From CAZSLI01 sp964607705 (GTDB lineage: Bacteria > Actinomycetota > Coriobacteriia > Anaerosomatales > PHET01), in NCBI GenBank assembly GCA_964607705.1, contig CAZSLI010000015.1, forward strand, positions 1 through 55,992: a stretch of 55,992 nucleotides of DNA, read 5' to 3'. Every line of letters starts with the position of its first letter. The first letter of the stretch is position 1. Below the pieces are notes generated by a model, which worked only from the letters and a program-made list of their open reading frames with translations, did not search any database and had not been told where the DNA came from. This document shows, piece after piece, positions 43,624 to 53,000 of the stretch. The translations under genes and the position numbers were made by a program.

Positions 43624-44112
43624 TTGCACGAGCACAATCCCCTGCATTCTGAAGAGCGGCCATTGAGCATGCAGGTCTTCGGCGCCTTCCACCGCGTGAT
43701 GCAGGCGCATCGCCAGCTCATGGGCCGGAAGGTCTCTGAACACGGCGCACATCCCGGCCAGGCCATCTGTATGCGCGAGGTCGTGCATCACCCCGGCATC
43801 AACCAGCGTGACCTCGCGGAGCGACTGCATCTCGCCCGGCCGACCGTCACGGTGATGCTGCAGAAACTCGAGAAGGCCGGCCTCATCGAACGCAGGCCGG
43901 ACGAGAACGACCAGAGATTCACGCGTATCTACCCCACCGAACTCGGCAATGCCCAGCACCTCGAGATGCATGAGGTACTCGGCGAGGTCGTCGACGCGTC
44001 CGTGGCGCCGATGTGCGAGAAGGACCAGCTTGAGCTCAAGCGGCTGCTCATGCTGATGGCCGACAACATGGAAACCGCACTTCAGGCCACCGACGGGAAG
44101 GACCGCCGATGA
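43624..44112 (+). CDS. MarR-family transcriptional regulator
   Basis: 162 aa. Winged helix core: REVVHHPGINQRDLAERLHLARPTVTVMLQKLEKAGLIERRPDENDQRFTRIYPTELG holds the recognition helix and the conserved DxRxxR wing (here DENDQR). Dimerisation helices flank it. It should repress its own promoter and the downstream ABC exporter, and release on ligand binding. Start chosen at TTG 43624 for GGAGAGG at 43613-43619; ATG 43591 is an alternative but has no ribosome binding site. The stop overlaps the first ABC gene in ATGA, so the operon is translationally coupled. Confidence 0.93.
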   Translation: MHEHNPLHSEERPLSMQVFGAFHRVMQAHRQLMGRKVSEHGAHPGQAICMREVVHHPGINQRDLAERLHLARPTVTVMLQKLEKAGLIERRPDENDQRFTRIYPTELGNAQHLEMHEVLGEVVDASVAPMCEKDQLELKRLLMLMADNMETALQATDGKDRR

Positions 44113-45839
44113 TCCGGCTCCTCAGGGAGTACCTCAGGCCCTATCGGGTATGGGTCGCCATCGCCATGGTGCTGCTCCTAGCTCAGGCGACACTCAACCT
44201 CTACCTGCCGAAGCTCAACGCCGACATCATCAACGAGGGCGTCGCCAAGGGTGACATCGGCGCGATCATGCAGATCGGCGCGAACATGCTCGGTATCACG
44301 GTGCTGCTGGGCGTGCTCGCGATCGCGGGCGTCTACTACGGTTCGAAGACGTCGATGTCGTTCGGTCGCGATCTGCGCGCGGCGATCTTCCGCCGGGTCG
44401 GCCAGTTCGCGCAGACCGAGGCGAACAAGTTCGGCACGCCCTCGCTCATCACGAGGAACACCAACGACGTGCAGCAGGTTCAGATGGTCGTGCTCATGTC
44501 GCTCAATGTGCTGATCCTCGCGCCGTTCACGGGTATCGGCGGCATCATCATGGCGCTGCGCACCGATGTCCCGCTCTCGGCGCTCCTGCTGGTGATCGTC
44601 CCGCTCATGGCGATCTTCCTCGGCGTGCTCGTGTCGACCACCATCCCGCTGTTCATCGCGATGCAGAAGAAGGTCGACCGCATCAATCAGGTCATGCGGG
44701 AGACACTCTCGGGCGTACGCGTCATCCGGGCGTTCGTGCGCGACGACTACGAGCGCGACCGTTTCGACGCGGCCAACATCGACCTGACCGACACCGCGAC
44801 GAAGGTCTTCCGCCGCTTCTCGCTCATGTGGCCGGTGCTCCTTGGCGTGATGAACCTGTCGACCGTCGCCGTGCTGTGGTTCGGCGGCCAGCGGGTCGCG
44901 GCGGGCGACATGCCCATCGGCGACCTCACCGCCTTCATCACCTACATGACGCAGATCCTCTTCTCGGTGATGATGGCGACCTTCATGCTCACGATGCTGC
45001 CCCGCGCGGCCGCCTCGGCAAACCGCATCATCGAGGTGCTCGACACAGAGCCCAGCGTCGTCGACCCGGTGTCGCCCGTCGCGCCTCCGGTGCAGCGCGG
45101 CTGCCTCGAGTTCCAAAACGTCGAGTTCCGCTATCCCGGCGCGGAGGACGCCGTCCTCAAAGGCATCAGCTTCTCGGCGGGCCCGGGCGAGACGACCGCG
45201 ATCGTGGGGTCGACCGGCTCGGGCAAGTCGACGCTGATCAACCTCATCCCCCGCTTCTACGACGCCACCGGCGGCGCGGTCATGGTCGACGGCGTGGACG
45301 TGCGCGAGATGGCTCAGGAGGAGCTGTGGAAGCGTGTCGGCTTCATCCAGCAGCGTGCCTTCCTGTTCTCGGGCACCGTGAAGAGCAACCTGCGCTACGG
45401 CGATCCCTCGGCTACCGATGAGGACCTCTGGCATGCGCTGAAGGTCGCTCAGGGCTCCGACTTCGTTGAGGAGATGCCGGAGAAGCTCGATGCTCCCATC
45501 ACCCAGGGCGGCACCAACGTCTCCGGCGGACAGCGCCAGCGGCTCGCCATCGCCAGGGCGCTGGTCAAGCGTCCCGAGATCTACGTATTCGACGACTCGT
45601 TCTCGGCGCTCGACTTCAAGACCGACGCGCGCCTCAGGGCAGCACTCGCCGATGAGACACACGCCGCGACCGTGATCATCGTCGCCCAGCGCGTCAGCAC
45701 GATCATGAGCGCCGACCGCATCGTCGTGCTCGACCAGGGCGAGGTGGCCGGCATCGGCACGCACGCCGAGCTCATGGAGTCCAGCGAAACCTACCGCGAG
45801 ATCGTCTACTCGCAGCTGACGGAAGAGGAGATCGCCTAG
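44109..45839 (+). CDS. ABC exporter half-transporter, degenerate-site partner
   Basis: 576 aa. Six-helix exporter domain (1-320) fused to an ATPase domain. Walker A GSTGSGKST, signature VSGGQRQRLAIARAL and Walker B YVFDD, where the catalytic Glu is replaced by Asp, as in the non-canonical half of TM287/288, LmrCD and BmrCD. It therefore supplies an intact signature but a weak Walker B. With the next gene it should form a heterodimeric drug or lipid exporter. Start ATG 44109 overlaps the MarR stop. The MarR link supports a drug-efflux role. Confidence 0.95.
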   Translation: MIRLLREYLRPYRVWVAIAMVLLLAQATLNLYLPKLNADIINEGVAKGDIGAIMQIGANMLGITVLLGVLAIAGVYYGSKTSMSFGRDLRAAIFRRVGQFAQTEANKFGTPSLITRNTNDVQQVQMVVLMSLNVLILAPFTGIGGIIMALRTDVPLSALLLVIVPLMAIFLGVLVSTTIPLFIAMQKKVDRINQVMRETLSGVRVIRAFVRDDYERDRFDAANIDLTDTATKVFRRFSLMWPVLLGVMNLSTVAVLWFGGQRVAAGDMPIGDLTAFITYMTQILFSVMMATFMLTMLPRAAASANRIIEVLDTEPSVVDPVSPVAPPVQRGCLEFQNVEFRYPGAEDAVLKGISFSAGPGETTAIVGSTGSGKSTLINLIPRFYDATGGAVMVDGVDVREMAQEELWKRVGFIQQRAFLFSGTVKSNLRYGDPSATDEDLWHALKVAQGSDFVEEMPEKLDAPITQGGTNVSGGQRQRLAIARALVKRPEIYVFDDSFSALDFKTDARLRAALADETHAATVIIVAQRVSTIMSADRIVVLDQGEVAGIGTHAELMESSETYREIVYSQLTEEEIA

Positions 45840-47813
45840 ATGGCCGAGGAGATCAAAGACACCAAGGCCGCTCCCCGACGCGGCGGTCCGGGCGGCCCCG
45901 CCGGCATGCACGGCGCCGTCATCGGCACGGGCGTGAAGGCCAAGAGCTTCAAGGAGTCCGGTAGTCGGCTGCTCAAGCTGCTGCGCCCGCACTACGTGAT
46001 GATCGTCATCGTCGTGCTTCTGGCGACGGCCAGCGTGACCCTGTCCACCATCGGCCCGCGCATCCTCGGCGAGGCGACGAACGTGCTGTTCTCGGGCGTC
46101 GTGTCGAGCCAGATGCCTGCCGGGCTGACGCAGGAGCAGGTGATCAAGGGACTCGAGGCCAAGGGGCAGGACCAGCTCGCTCAAATGCTGTCGGGCATGG
46201 AGTTCACGCCGGGTGCCGGCGTCGACTTCGATGCCATGGCGCGCATCCTCATCGGACTCTCGATCATCTACCTGCTGTCGACGCTCTTCGGCTGGGCACA
46301 GCAGTACCTGACCGTCGGGATCTCACAAGGCGTGGTCTACAAACTGAGAAACGACGTGAACGGGAAGCTCACGCGCCTGCCGCTGAAGTACTTCGACGAC
46401 CACGCACGCGGCGACATTCTGTCGCGGGTGACGAACGACATCGACAACATCGCCCAGACACTCCAGCAGGCGCTCACCCAGATCACGACCGCGCTGCTCA
46501 CCGTCGTCGGCACCCTGATCATGATGTTCTCGATCAACTGGCTGCTGGCGCTCGTCTCGCTGCTCACGGTGCCGCTTTCTGTGGTTGTGACGATGCAGAT
46601 CGCCAAGCGCTCGCAGCCGCGGTTCGCCGCGCAGTGGGAGCACACCGGCAAGCTCAATGGCCACATCGAGGAGACCCACACGGGTCGCAACATCGTGAAG
46701 GTCTTCGGCCACGAGGAGGAGGCCGAGCGGATCTTCGACGAGGAGAACGAGAAGTTGTTCAGGAGCGCGTTCGAAGCGCAGTTCATATCCGGCATCATCC
46801 AGCCGGCCATGAACGTGATCAGCAACCTGAACTACGTCTTCATCGCGGTCATCGGCGGCATCGCAGTGGCCAACGGAACGCTCTCGCTCGGCGAGGTCCA
46901 GGCGTTCATCCAGTACTCGCGGCAATTCACTTGGCCGATCACACAGCTGGCCAGTATCGCCAACGTCATGCAGTCGGCAGTGGCGTCAGCCGAGCGCGTC
47001 TTCGAGCTGCTGGACGAAGCCGAGCAGCAGCCGGACACGGCGGCACCGCTGGCGATAGCACAGTGCCAGGGCCGCATCGAGATGGAGAACGTCTCCTTCC
47101 GCTACAAGGAGGATGAGCCTCTTATCGAGGACCTCAACCTCGATGTCCTTCCGGGGCAGACCGTGGCCATCGTCGGCCCGACGGGCGCCGGCAAGACCAC
47201 GCTCGTCAACCTGCTCCTCCGCTTCTACGAGATCGACGGCGGCTCGATCAAGGTAGACGGCCGAGACACCCGTGACATGCGCCGAGAAGATCTGCGACGG
47301 CAGTTCGGCATGGTCCTTCAGGATGCGTGGCTGTTCGGCGGCACGATCCGCGAGAACATCGCGTACGGCAAGGAAGGCGCGACCGAGGAGCAGATCATGG
47401 CGGCCGCCGAGGCCGCGCATGTGGACCACTTCGTGCGGACGCTTCCCGAGGGCTACGACACGGTCCTCGACGACGACTCATCGAACGTCTCGGCAGGCGA
47501 GAAGCAGCTGCTCACCATCGCGCGAGCGTTCCTTGCCGACCCCGAGGTGCTCATCCTCGACGAGGCGACCAGTTCGGTGGATACGCGTACCGAGGTGTTG
47601 ATCCAGCGGGCCATGGCAAGGCTGATGGAGAACCGAACGAGCTTCGTCATCGCGCATCGGCTGTCCACCATCCGTGACGCCGACACCATCATCGTGATGA
47701 ACCATGGACGCATCATCGAGCAGGGCTCGCACACCGAACTGCTCGCGGCCAAGGGCTTCTATGCGGATCTCTACAACAGTCAGTTCACCGACGCACTGGA
47801 CGAGGCCAGCTAG
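45840..47813 (+). CDS. ABC exporter half-transporter, canonical-site partner
   Basis: 657 aa. A 45-residue basic, Gly-rich N-terminal extension, then six helices, and an extra-cytoplasmic insertion of about 50 residues between helices 1 and 2 (SSQMPAGLTQEQVIKGLEAK...). The ATPase has GPTGAGKTT and a proper Walker B ILDEATSSVD, but its signature is VSAGEKQLL instead of LSGGQ. This is the reciprocal of its partner: the catalytic site pairs this Walker B with the partner's signature. ATG immediately follows the upstream stop. Function: efflux of an unknown substrate. Confidence 0.95.
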   Translation: MAEEIKDTKAAPRRGGPGGPAGMHGAVIGTGVKAKSFKESGSRLLKLLRPHYVMIVIVVLLATASVTLSTIGPRILGEATNVLFSGVVSSQMPAGLTQEQVIKGLEAKGQDQLAQMLSGMEFTPGAGVDFDAMARILIGLSIIYLLSTLFGWAQQYLTVGISQGVVYKLRNDVNGKLTRLPLKYFDDHARGDILSRVTNDIDNIAQTLQQALTQITTALLTVVGTLIMMFSINWLLALVSLLTVPLSVVVTMQIAKRSQPRFAAQWEHTGKLNGHIEETHTGRNIVKVFGHEEEAERIFDEENEKLFRSAFEAQFISGIIQPAMNVISNLNYVFIAVIGGIAVANGTLSLGEVQAFIQYSRQFTWPITQLASIANVMQSAVASAERVFELLDEAEQQPDTAAPLAIAQCQGRIEMENVSFRYKEDEPLIEDLNLDVLPGQTVAIVGPTGAGKTTLVNLLLRFYEIDGGSIKVDGRDTRDMRREDLRRQFGMVLQDAWLFGGTIRENIAYGKEGATEEQIMAAAEAAHVDHFVRTLPEGYDTVLDDDSSNVSAGEKQLLTIARAFLADPEVLILDEATSSVDTRTEVLIQRAMARLMENRTSFVIAHRLSTIRDADTIIVMNHGRIIEQGSHTELLAAKGFYADLYNSQFTDALDEAS

Positions 47814-47837
47814 GGCTCAAGCGAATACCGCCTCAAA

Positions 47838-47870
47838 AGGGTCCGGTCTGCTCTCCAGCGGCCGGGCCTT
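47838..47870 (+). terminator. terminator-like hairpin after the ABC exporter operon
   Basis: GGTCCGG (47840-47846) pairs with CCGGGCC (47862-47868) with one G-U pair, flanked by AG and TT and followed by CTGCT. Moderate stability; 25 bp after the stop. Confidence 0.45.
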
Positions 47871-47992
47871 CTGCTACTCGCGCGCTGCTCCAGCCACCAT
47901 ATTCCAGCACATCAGAGCGTCTTTTCTCCCCTATCGCGTGGGTAAGTAGCGGTTCTCGGCAGCCATAGCGGCAGACATGGGAGGCGATGGAG

Positions 47993-48682
47993 ATGGCGAC
48001 AGCCACGATGGAGGACGTCCGCATCTGGCAAGGGCGCACGGTGGTGGACAGCCAAGGCGAGAAGATCGGCACCATCGAAGACGTGTACTTCGACAAAGAG
48101 AACGGCAAGCCCGAGTGGGCGCTCGTGAACACGGGCTTGTTCGGGCTGAAGCACAACTTCATTCCGATCTCGCAGGAACTTCAGCAGACCTCGGGTGGCA
48201 AGATCACCGTCTCGTGGACGAAGGACCAGGTGAAGGACGCCCCGAAGGTCGACTCGAATCAGGAGCTCTCCCAAGAAGAGGAGCGGAAGCTCTACGACTA
48301 CTACGGCATCGATTGGCAGCAGTCTGAGTCCGGCTCGATCTACCCGAACGAGCAGGGCACTCAGCAGGCACCACCGGCGCAAGCCACCGGGATGCAATCC
48401 GAGCAGATGCAGTCCGGGCGGACCAGCGGCTACGAGTCGACCCGCCAGCCTGTATCACCCGAGCAGTACCAGCGCGAGGCGCTCGAAGGCCAGCGCCGCT
48501 GGCGCCAGCGCCCGCCGAGTGAGCTCGCGCGCCTGAGCCGCATGGGAACGCACCAGCCGTCCGACTACCAACAGAGCCGCACGCAGCCCTCCGGCATGTC
48601 CGAATCGGATCTCGAAACCGAAGGCACCGGATTGGGCGCCGGCGGCGGCATCGCGAGCGAAGACGAGAGGAGTAACTGGTGA
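47993..48682 (+). CDS. PRC-barrel domain protein
   Basis: 229 aa. Residues about 8-85 form a PRC barrel: VRIWQGRTVVDSQGEKIGTIEDVYFDKENGKPEWALVNTGLFG is the conserved small beta-barrel seen in photosynthetic reaction-centre H subunits and RimM. The remaining half is Gln/Ser/Pro-rich and low-complexity, with a short helical stretch, suggesting a disordered tail. ATG 47993 is favoured since GGGAGG lies 8 bases upstream; ATG 47987 would be only 2 bases from it. Overlaps the downstream small membrane gene in TGATG. Actinobacterial PRC proteins are often stress-linked; no function assigned. Confidence 0.88.
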   Translation: MATATMEDVRIWQGRTVVDSQGEKIGTIEDVYFDKENGKPEWALVNTGLFGLKHNFIPISQELQQTSGGKITVSWTKDQVKDAPKVDSNQELSQEEERKLYDYYGIDWQQSESGSIYPNEQGTQQAPPAQATGMQSEQMQSGRTSGYESTRQPVSPEQYQREALEGQRRWRQRPPSELARLSRMGTHQPSDYQQSRTQPSGMSESDLETEGTGLGAGGGIASEDERSNW

Positions 48683-48996
48683 TGGATGCAGCGATGATGA
48701 AGGATCGCATGTGGCACACGCACGGGGGGCATTCACCGCACTACATGGCTGCTCCCATTGTGTTCGTCACCTGGATCATGGGGCTCACGTGGGGAATGCT
48801 GCTCGGCATGATGGTGGGCAAGAAGGTGCTCATCTCCAAGATGTACGCCGGGCAGGGGGCTAAAGGGATGCATCACCACCACGGCGCGGGTACCCAGCCC
48901 TGCTGCCAAGAGCATGGCGGCGGCCCGGGTCACCACCGGATGTCAGCGACGCAGTGGTCTGAACCTCAGGAAGAACCGCGCGACGAGGGCGAGTAG
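48682..48996 (+). CDS. small His/Met-rich membrane protein
   Basis: 104 aa. The N-terminal 20 residues are rich in Met and His (MMKDRMWHTHGGHSPHYM), followed by one membrane helix (APIVFVTWIMGLTWGMLLGMMVG) and a cytoplasmic or external tail with HHHH, CC and GHH clusters. The composition suggests metal binding. ATG 48682 overlaps the PRC gene stop; GTG 48679 is an alternative. GAGGAG lies 9 bases upstream. No family recognised. Coupled to the PRC-barrel gene. Confidence 0.65.
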   Translation: MDAAMMKDRMWHTHGGHSPHYMAAPIVFVTWIMGLTWGMLLGMMVGKKVLISKMYAGQGAKGMHHHHGAGTQPCCQEHGGGPGHHRMSATQWSEPQEEPRDEGE

Positions 48997-49021
48997 GCAG
49001 GCGCGCGCATAGGGCATCAGC

Positions 49022-49053
49022 CGGGGCCCCGCCGTTTAGGCGGCGGGGCCCCG
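49022..49053 (+). terminator. strong terminator hairpin
   Basis: Perfect 13-bp stem CGGGGCCCCGCCG (49022-49034) / CGGCGGGGCCCCG (49041-49053) with a TTTAGG loop. No U-tract. It closes the PRC/His-rich transcript. Confidence 0.75.
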
Positions 49054-49119
49054 ATGAGGGAGGAATCGCAGGACTCGACCGGCGAAGAGTGAGTCCTCGG
49101 TTGTGGTAGAACAGTCCAC

Positions 49120-49956
49120 ATGACTACTCCCCACGTGTATCTCAACGGTCGCATCGTCCCGCTTGATGAGGCCCGCATCTCGCCCTTCGACATCGGCCTG
49201 CTGCGCGGCTACGCCGTGTTCGACCTCCTGCGCACCGTGAACGGGCGACCGTTCCTCATGGCCGAGCACCTTGAGCGCCTCCGGGCGTCGGCCGGGCACC
49301 TGGGGCTCACCGTCCCCGCGAGCGACCACGAGATCGCCTCGGCGATCGAGGAGCTGCTCGCTCTGAACGGCCACACCGAGGCCACCGTCCGTCTGGTGCT
49401 CACGGGGGGCGAGTCGCCCGACGGAATGGGCTTCGACCCAGCCACCCCCACCTTCTTCATCCTCACCCACGAACTCCACGAGCCGCCCGCGGAAGTCTAC
49501 GAGCTGGGCGGCAAGCTGGTCACGGAGGAGCACCGGCGCGAGGCGCCGCTCGCCAAGACAACCAACTACCTGACGATGCTGCGCCACAAGCCCCGCCTCG
49601 CCGAGGAGGGCGCTCTCGACCTGCTGTACCACGGCGATGGCCGGCTGTACGAGGCGGCCAGCGCGAGCTTCTACGTCGTCCGCGACGGTGTCATCCTTGC
49701 GCCGAAGGACGAGGTGCTTCGCGGCACCGTGGGTGAGTGGGTGCTCGAGCGCGCCGCCGGCCGCTTCCCCATCGAGTACGCCGAGGTCCCGATCGACGAC
49801 TGCTTCTCGGCCGATGAGGCGTTCTTGACGTCGACGACGCGGGGCGTGGTGCCGATAGTCGCGCTCGACGAAGCGCGGATAGGCGACGGCAGGCCGGGCC
49901 CGATCACGCGCGAGTTGATGGCGTTGTGGCGCGAAGGAATCCAGCAGTCCCGCTAG
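49120..49956 (+). CDS. class IV aminotransferase (branched-chain/D-amino-acid/PabC type)
   Basis: 278 aa fold-type IV PLP enzyme. The start VYLNGRIVPLDEARISPFDIGLLRGYAVFDLLRT and the PLP lysine in REAPLAKTTNYLTML are diagnostic, as are EAASASFYVV and TSTTRGVVPIV (cofactor-phosphate contacts). The family includes IlvE, D-alanine aminotransferase and aminodeoxychorismate lyase; the sequence does not decide between them. No strong ribosome binding site: TAGAAC lies 7 bases upstream of the ATG, which would fit a leaderless transcript. Isolated gene. Confidence 0.87.
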   Translation: MTTPHVYLNGRIVPLDEARISPFDIGLLRGYAVFDLLRTVNGRPFLMAEHLERLRASAGHLGLTVPASDHEIASAIEELLALNGHTEATVRLVLTGGESPDGMGFDPATPTFFILTHELHEPPAEVYELGGKLVTEEHRREAPLAKTTNYLTMLRHKPRLAEEGALDLLYHGDGRLYEAASASFYVVRDGVILAPKDEVLRGTVGEWVLERAAGRFPIEYAEVPIDDCFSADEAFLTSTTRGVVPIVALDEARIGDGRPGPITRELMALWREGIQQSR

Positions 49957-49958
49957 AC

Positions 49959-49991
49959 GTTTGCGGCGAAGCGTGAAGTGGCAAACACTTC
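49959..49991 (+). promoter_or_regulatory. mutually exclusive hairpins upstream of the PocR-type phosphatase
   Basis: GTTTGC (49959-49964) can pair with GCAAAC (49981-49986). GAAGTG (49975-49980) can pair with CACTTC (49986-49991) using GCAAA as loop. The two structures overlap, so they exclude each other. Located 40-70 bases before the next ATG. Confidence 0.35.
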
Positions 49992-50031
49992 CTAACCAGT
50001 CCGGCTTGCAACGCTGCAGCAAAGAAGCGAG

Positions 50032-53000
50032 ATGTCTGAACCTGCCCCCGGCGTCGGCGAACGGCCGATGGACCCCCTCGATCACAAACTCAGCGAACTC
50101 GTGGACGCCCAGTCGCTGCAGACCATGATGGACGACTTCTCCGCCATCACGTCCATCCCCATGGCGCTGCTCGGCGTCGACGGGACCGTGGTCGTGGGCG
50201 CTGGCTGGCAGGACGTCTGCACCAAATTCCACCGCGTGCATCCCGAGACCTGCGCCCACTGCGTAGAGTCGGACACCGTGCTCACCGCAGGCATCCCTGA
50301 AGGCGAAGCCCGCCTCTACGAGTGCAAGAACGGTATGTGGGATGCCTGCACCCCGATCGTCGTCGGCGATCGGCACATCGCGAACTTGTTCACGGGCCAG
50401 TTCTTCTTCGACGACGAACCGGTGGATCTCGAGTTCTTCCGTCGACAGGCCGCGAGATACGGGTTCGACGAGGAGGCGTATCTCGCCGCGGTCCAGGCGG
50501 TTCCCCGGCTGTCGCGCGAGACCGTGGCGACCGGGCTGCGATTCCTCACGCGGCTCTCGAGCATGATCTCGCAGCTCAGCTACAGCAACCTCGAGCGGTG
50601 CCGCGTGGAAGAAGAGCTCCGGGTCGCCTTGCAGGGAGAGACGGAGCTCAGCGACAGGCTGGCGGCAGAGCAAGGGACGCTGCGGGCGATCATGGGCAAC
50701 ACGCAGACCCACCTCGCCTATCTCGATCCGGACTTCAACGTCGTGGCCGTGAACGCGGCGTACGCGGCTGGCTCGGGCAAGAGCGAGGATGAACTGCTCG
50801 GCAAGAACCACTTCGAGCTGTTCCCCAACGCCGAGAACCAGCAGATCTTCGAGGGGGTGCGAGAGAGCCGCAAGCCGGTGTCGTTCCAAGCCAAGCCGTT
50901 CGAGTTCGCCGATCAACCGTGGCGCGGCGTCACGTACTGGGACTGGCAGCTCACGCCCGTGGAGGACGAGGATGGCGAGCTCCAGGGGTTCGCGTTCTCC
51001 CTTCAGAACGTCACGGACAACGTCAGGTCGCAGGCATTCAGTGACGCGATCAACGGCCTCAACGATGTCATCCATGCCGGTCTGGACTTCGACTCGCTGC
51101 TGCGCCAGTTCGTGCCTGAGTTGGCCCGTGCCGCTGGCTGTGAGTTCGTGATCATCGCACTGCGTAGCCAGGAAGGGCGCTGGCATCTTCGTGAGACCTA
51201 CGGTGCACGGCCCGAGATAAAGGAGCGCTCGTACTCGGATGCCGAGTTTCCTCGGCTGGTTGAGTCGCTCGAAAGCGGCAAGCCGATACTGATCGAGACG
51301 ACGGATCCCGGCCGCAAGATGCCCGGGCTAGCTGCGCTGCTCAATGCGAAGTCAGCACTCATCACGCCCTTGCGCGTTGGCGATCAGGCCTTCGGCGTGA
51401 TGGCGTGCGGCTACTACACGGGGCCGGGCACCTTCGGTCACGAGCACGTCGACTTCGCGTGCAAGGTCGCGGCCTCGCTTTCGCTGGCGCTACAGAACAC
51501 GCGCCTGTTCGAAGCCGAGAAGCGCGCGCGGCAGGCCGAGTGCGAGCGCGCTGGGCGCCTCGAGCTCGTGCACGAGATCACGAGCATCGCGGTGAGCTCA
51601 CTCGACGTGCACGACTCGGCGAACCGTGTGCTGGAGGCGCTCGAGTCGCACTTCGGACTCGCGTTCGCTTCGATACTCGTCGCCGACTCAGAGCGCGGCG
51701 TGCTGACACAGGCCGGCTCCGTGGGCTATCCCGAGGACTTCCTGAGCCGCATCACCCCGCCATCGCTCGACTCCGTGTACGAGAGCATGCGTGTGTATAG
51801 CGACGGCGTTCCCATCGCTGTCGAAGATGCGGCGACCGCAGATGTTCCCGACATCTCTCACACCGTGTTCGACCGGCTCGAGGCCATCACCGGGAAGCGA
51901 GTCCGTTCATACCTGATTGTGCCGCTCGAGTCGTACCAAGGCATCGTAGGCTCGCTCAACCTCTTCTGGGACGAGCCCCGCACATTTGCCAGCGGCGACA
52001 TCGACTTCTTCAGCTCGGTCGCCCACGAGATCGCCGTCGGCCTGGAGAACGCACGACTGTTCGACAACGAGCAACGGAGGCGCGAGCGCTTGGAAGTCCT
52101 ACACGGCGTGATGGAGACCGCAGTCGCATCCCTGAATGTCCGCGAGGCCGCCCAGGGGATGCTCGACTACCTGTCCCAACACCACGACTTCGAAATCTCG
52201 AACCTGTGGCTGGCGCGGGGCCGGTCACTCGATCTCGTGGGTTGCACGAACTGTCCCGAAGACTTCGAGAGCCAGCTCTCGCCCATGTCACTCGCGGACC
52301 CCTACGAGGCCTGCAAGGTGTTCGCGTCGGGCAACTCCATAGTGGTCCACAACGCCGAAGAGACGAACCCCGAAGCCGTCGAGCGAACCGCTCGGCTGGG
52401 CCTCAAGATCGGGTCCTACGCTGTGGTGCCGGTGCGATCGCGCGGCGAGACCATCGGTACGCTCAACTTCGCCTGGTCCGAACCGCGTCACATTGCTGCC
52501 GAGGACGTCCGCTTCTACCTCTCGCTTGGCCAGGAGCTGGGCGTCGTCCTCGAGAACGCACGCCTGTACGAGGCGCAACACAACATCGCCGACCGGCTCC
52601 AAGAGGCTCTTCTGGCGGTACCCGCCGAGGTGAACGGAATCGAATTCGCGCACGCCTACCACTCCGCGAGTGAGTCCAGCCGAGTAGGCGGCGACTTCTA
52701 CGACCTGTTCGAGCTCGAAGGCGATCGAATAGGCGTGGTGATCGGCGACGTGGCAGGCAAGGGGCTCGACGCCGCCGTGCTCACCTCTCTCGTAAAGAAC
52801 ACGATCCGTGCGCACGCGAGCGAGCCGGGCAAGACACCTGACCACATCCTCGAGCTCACCAACGACCTCATCTACCGCTCGACGCCCAATGAGGCGTTCG
52901 TCACGGTGTTCTTCGCGATCATCGATCTGCGCGGTGGGCGGATAGTCTTCTCAAGCGCGGGCCACACTCCAGGCGTACTCATCTGCAAAGACGGCTCGGC

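Noticed and set aside
44178..46184. 668-codon minus-strand ORF across the ABC exporter genes
   Set aside because: Opposite-strand shadow of high-GC coding sequence, dominated by His, Asp and Arg.
49036..51186. 716-codon minus-strand ORF
   Set aside because: Shadow over an aminotransferase and a PocR protein that both have clear domains on the plus strand.
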